A stretch of DNA of 64,000 nucleotides from assembly GCA_028023455.1 (NCBI GenBank), contig JAQFVV010006305.1, forward strand, positions 2,039,001-2,103,000, read 5' to 3'. The notes under the pieces are model-generated. The model made no database searches. It saw only the letters and a list, made by a program, of their open reading frames with translations, and was not told the DNA's origin. This stretch comes from Epiperipatus broadwayi. Lineage: Eukaryota; Onychophora; Udeonychophora; Euonychophora; Peripatidae. Shown one piece after another: positions 60,740 through 64,000 of this stretch; position 1 is the stretch's first letter; each line of letters begins with the position of its first letter. The position numbers and the translations under genes are program-made.

Positions 60740-63470
60740 TTATATTTATAAGATATATCTTAATAGTTTTTTGAATATATATATAATAAAAAGGTCCTTA
60801 AAATTCAGGGTCATATACATTATCTTTTTTTTCAACGTAATTATACCTCTGATCTATGTAATAATCTAATATAAACTAGTGAGAGAAATTGATAATTATT
60901 GGTTGTATTCAGGTCTAATTGAAGTTATTTTGCTGTCCTAAGCGAACTGTTTTTTTTTTTCCAATCCTTATCACATATAATTAATTATTAAGAATTCAGA
61001 ACTTCAATAAATTTAAAAAAACGATTTGGAATTTTATTTCTGACTTACTAAAGATATTTTACTTTTGAATTTTTTATTCTATGTTAATTGAGTTAAAACT
61101 TCCAAGTATTTTTTTTAAAGTTTTTATAATGTATAATTTTTTTAATAATCCCATTTAATTTAATATGCTACCAAGCATTCCTATATGTATTTTCCATTGT
61201 TATCTTTAACATAATTTATTTTAGTATAAACTGTAATGAATTCATGTATAACAACTAATGTCTTTATCTGTCTTCACACAACATTTATGGATTGAGATTG
61301 ATAATATGATAACAAAAATTAAAAAAATATATAAATGACAAATAATAATACTACTAATAAAATATAATGATTACATTTTACATTATTTAAAAAGTTGATT
61401 CAATCTTAACTGAGATCTTGATTAATCATTTATGATTAATTTAATTTAAAAAACTCATTTGTTAAGTGTATATTTTTAATGAGGGAAATAGGCTGACCAC
61501 TTTGAAAATAGATTTAAGTTTCTACATTGTTATTACTTTACTACAAAAAGGCTGAGATGAATCATAAATGAATATCCATAGAAAAAACCTCTAATATAAA
61601 CTTTCATCCTATAGATGTTTTAGATTGTATGAGTAAATATATCCAGAAATACAAATTCCTTTTAATTGAGATCTTCTGCCTTAAGTTGTTCCATATAGTT
61701 TTTTTAGTTAAAATCTATATGCCACTGCATTTTTCTAGACAAATATTTAACAGTTGATAGCATTATATTTTCTTTTTTTTTTCTTAATACAAACTGAAGA
61801 TAATTATAAAGGTGAGGCTGATAATTTGCTAACATTTTCTTGCAATTGCACAAATATATATATATATATTCATTGCCTTTTTTTTTTTGTCTTAAAAAGT
61901 TGATTATGTATCCTAAGACTTAAACTCCAGAAAATCTTGTCCAATCTGATGTTTTAGATTTTCCACTTTCCATTGATGTATGTGCTTCCAATTCATTGTA
62001 CAATTTTTTACAGTTAAGACTAATATCTGATATGTGTGATTCTGGGAATAGTGAAATGTATTTTCTGTAAATAAGAGTATAATGATATTAAATGTGTTTT
62101 TAAAGATTTATTTTGTGGTTCATTCCTATATATAAAGTTTTACAAATAAAAGTCATTATTTAAAAATTAAAAAAAAAACAAAGGTCTATTGCTAGAGAAT
62201 TCTTATGAAGTTCAATCACTTGAATAGATAGAGCTGAGCTACAAATCAGATCTTGATCTACAAAGTCTAACACTGCACCAAAATATGCAGAATGCTATCT
62301 TAAAATATAAATGGCAGATCAAATTTATGGTTCAATAATAAGTTATTGTTGCATTATACTGTTAGTTTTCCATACCTTTTAAAAAAGTTACTAACATTCA
62401 GAAGATGAAATCTCTCAAACAAAATTTAGGACTACGAAGCTGCTATAAAACTACCTTAAGCAACTTACCCTGAAGAACTAATGGGTTATCATAAAAAAAA
62501 TATTATGCAGAATACATATTGAGGGCAGTTTGATTGAAAGTAAACTAAAGTCATAATGTTGAACATCTAAAATCTATTTACTGTATGTTCTAGCTTAAGA
62601 ATCATTAAAAACAATCTATCACCTTAATAGCTCAAGAATGCTTGGCACAAGCATATCATCTAATCAAAATGTAGTCTGATATTTATAATATATGTAAATA
62701 GATTCAAATACCATGAACTATCATTATTAGGGGCAAAAAACCTTTGCCAAAAATAAGATTAATCCACTCTACTGAGTTTTTGCAAAGACAATCTAGTTCC
62801 CACATTGTCTAGAAGATGTTATTGATAATCAATTTTTTTAATGGTAATAGTTGGCAGTGGTTAAGAAGGAGGATAGTACACTGCAATAAAATGGTGGTTG
62901 CATTGGTGTTGATGGGGGAGTTAATAAAATTAATTTTCTTCAATTTTTATTTGCACTATATTATCATACAAAAATATATCTCTTGCTGTATTGCCTATTT
63001 AAAGCAAATAACTATAACTAGCAGCATAATTAATAATCACTACAGGATATGTTGAAACAGCAATGAGAACAACAAACAACACACAATGGATTGTTTGTTA
63101 TTGACTCAGTGAAAATTATTCCTACTGCTTGCCTATGAATCAAAAATTATTGAATACTCAAGTGAATAAATTGTTTGTATGCCATAATCTTTGATCATAG
63201 TTCATTCATGCATATTAATGATATAATGGCTCATTAAAGTTCATGATGAAGCTCTAAAATTGTGATACTAGAATTAGTTGTAATAAAGATATGGCAAGCA
63301 CTGATAAATTGTCACTGACGTTGATTAAGTTATTACTTGATTATGATAATAACAATGATCATTAATCATATGATCAATTGATTAGGAAATTGTTCAAACA
63401 CTAAAGTGATCGATTGAACACAATAATTCCATTCGAACTGACATTATTGGTTTTTCTTAAATTAGGAATT
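60740..63470. other. AT-rich intergenic sequence
   Basis: No gene recognised. The 79-codon frame at 62816-63055 is not supported by any family resemblance. 62200-62290 has a slightly richer patch that could be a SINE relic. Confidence 0.5.
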
Positions 63471-63479
63471 TAATAACCT

Positions 63480-63720
63480 TTAGTTCTGAAAATATTTAAA
63501 GACAAAATGCGCTTAGAACAGAAAGCAAAAGATATGAAATAATCGAACAACAAGCAGCGATGAATATGAGAAATAGTAGTCTCTTGAAAACGCTAAGCTC
63601 AATAATTTAATAGTTTTATATTTTAGTAAATTTAAATTTCGCTTTTAATTAAACATATATTTTCTAGTTTCATTATCTGTGCATACATCGCATATATATA
63701 GTAGTTAATAACACAAATAA
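63480..63720 (+). mobile_element. Probable Penelope-like element tail
   Basis: 63561-63591 carries the terminal motif: TGA ATAT, GAGA pairing with TCTC, then GAAAACGCTAAGCTC. The words TGAATATG and CGCTAAG are shared with the tails at 1.8 kb and 60.5 kb. The preceding 80 bp could encode a remnant of the tail frame, but it is too short to confirm. Confidence 0.45.
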
Positions 63721-63724
63721 TATT

Positions 63725-64000
63725 ATTATATATATAAAAATACATAAATAATTTTTATTTGAAGCTCTTCTATTGTTAGAACTTTTCATTTCCTTGAATT
63801 CAATTTTCAAGTATTTCCTGTCTATTTGTTGTTGTTGTTTTAATTCCTGAGGGGTTAACTTATTTCAAACTAAATATTTTATTTATATTGTTTGTATATT
63901 TATAAAACAATATTTTATACTGAAAATATAATGAAGTTATTTTAAATTCTTCTTTCCCTTTATCTATGTATAATTAAAAAAAACCGCGTAATATTACCAT
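63725..64000. other. AT-rich sequence, nothing recognised
   Basis: Too short and AT-rich for any call. Confidence 0.5.

Noticed and set aside
1-64000. CRISPR arrays, bacterial operons or phage genes
   Set aside because: No regularly spaced identical repeats and no bacterial-type gene packing. All signals are those of animal nuclear DNA.

Overview
This is a strongly AT-rich window of animal nuclear DNA. It has poly-A/T runs, GT-AG introns, tRNA-derived SINEs, non-LTR retrotransposons, Penelope-like elements (PLEs) and MITEs. No bacterial gene structure is present. The organism is probably an invertebrate; an arthropod (perhaps a chelicerate) would fit, but the sequence does not settle the taxon.

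Only one host gene is visible. On the minus strand, the first two coding exons of a protein kinase N (PKN) orthologue lie at 25795-25827 and 25371-25701, separated by a 93-bp intron. They encode the N-terminus and the first HR1 Rho-binding repeat. The rest of the gene must lie at lower coordinates. I found no further exon down to base 1, so the second intron is probably longer than 25 kb and holds everything to its left. A slightly GC-richer stretch at 25828-26020 is the likely promoter/5'UTR. Everything from about 26 to 64 kb is upstream and looks intergenic.

Layout of the rest: 1.6-1.9 kb, SINE and PLE-tail remnants; 7.05-7.35 kb, a tRNA-SINE with a PLE-like 3' stem-loop and a minisatellite tail; 9.7 kb, a large inverted repeat. 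At 13.4-19.6 kb a PLE is broken by a TA-flanked DNA transposon, a SINE and a nearly full-length RTE-like LINE, which itself carries another SINE. At 21.9-24.7 kb there is a tandem duplication, a PLE-like stem-loop and a decayed LINE. At 27.5, 39.5 and 40.2 kb there are copies of a short repeat with a hammerhead-like core. LINE remnants lie at 29.3-30.5, 35.2-37.2 and 40.7-41.2 kb. Two copies of one MITE family lie at 34.5 and 48.4 kb. A TA-flanked MITE is at 45.2 kb and a decayed PLE at 46.9-48.1 kb. A decayed LTR retrotransposon (1.5-1.7 kb LTRs, primer-binding site, no gag/pol) spans 50.5-56.3 kb and hosts a PLE with an 18-bp target duplication. A fold-back PLE is at 60 kb and a PLE tail at 63.5 kb.

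The most interesting signal is an RNA-like motif at the ends of several of these elements: TGA, four bases, a short stem-loop, then GAAA. The stem sequence differs from copy to copy but stays complementary. It resembles a hammerhead ribozyme core with one extra nucleotide, and it recurs at PLE ends and on a tRNA-derived SINE.
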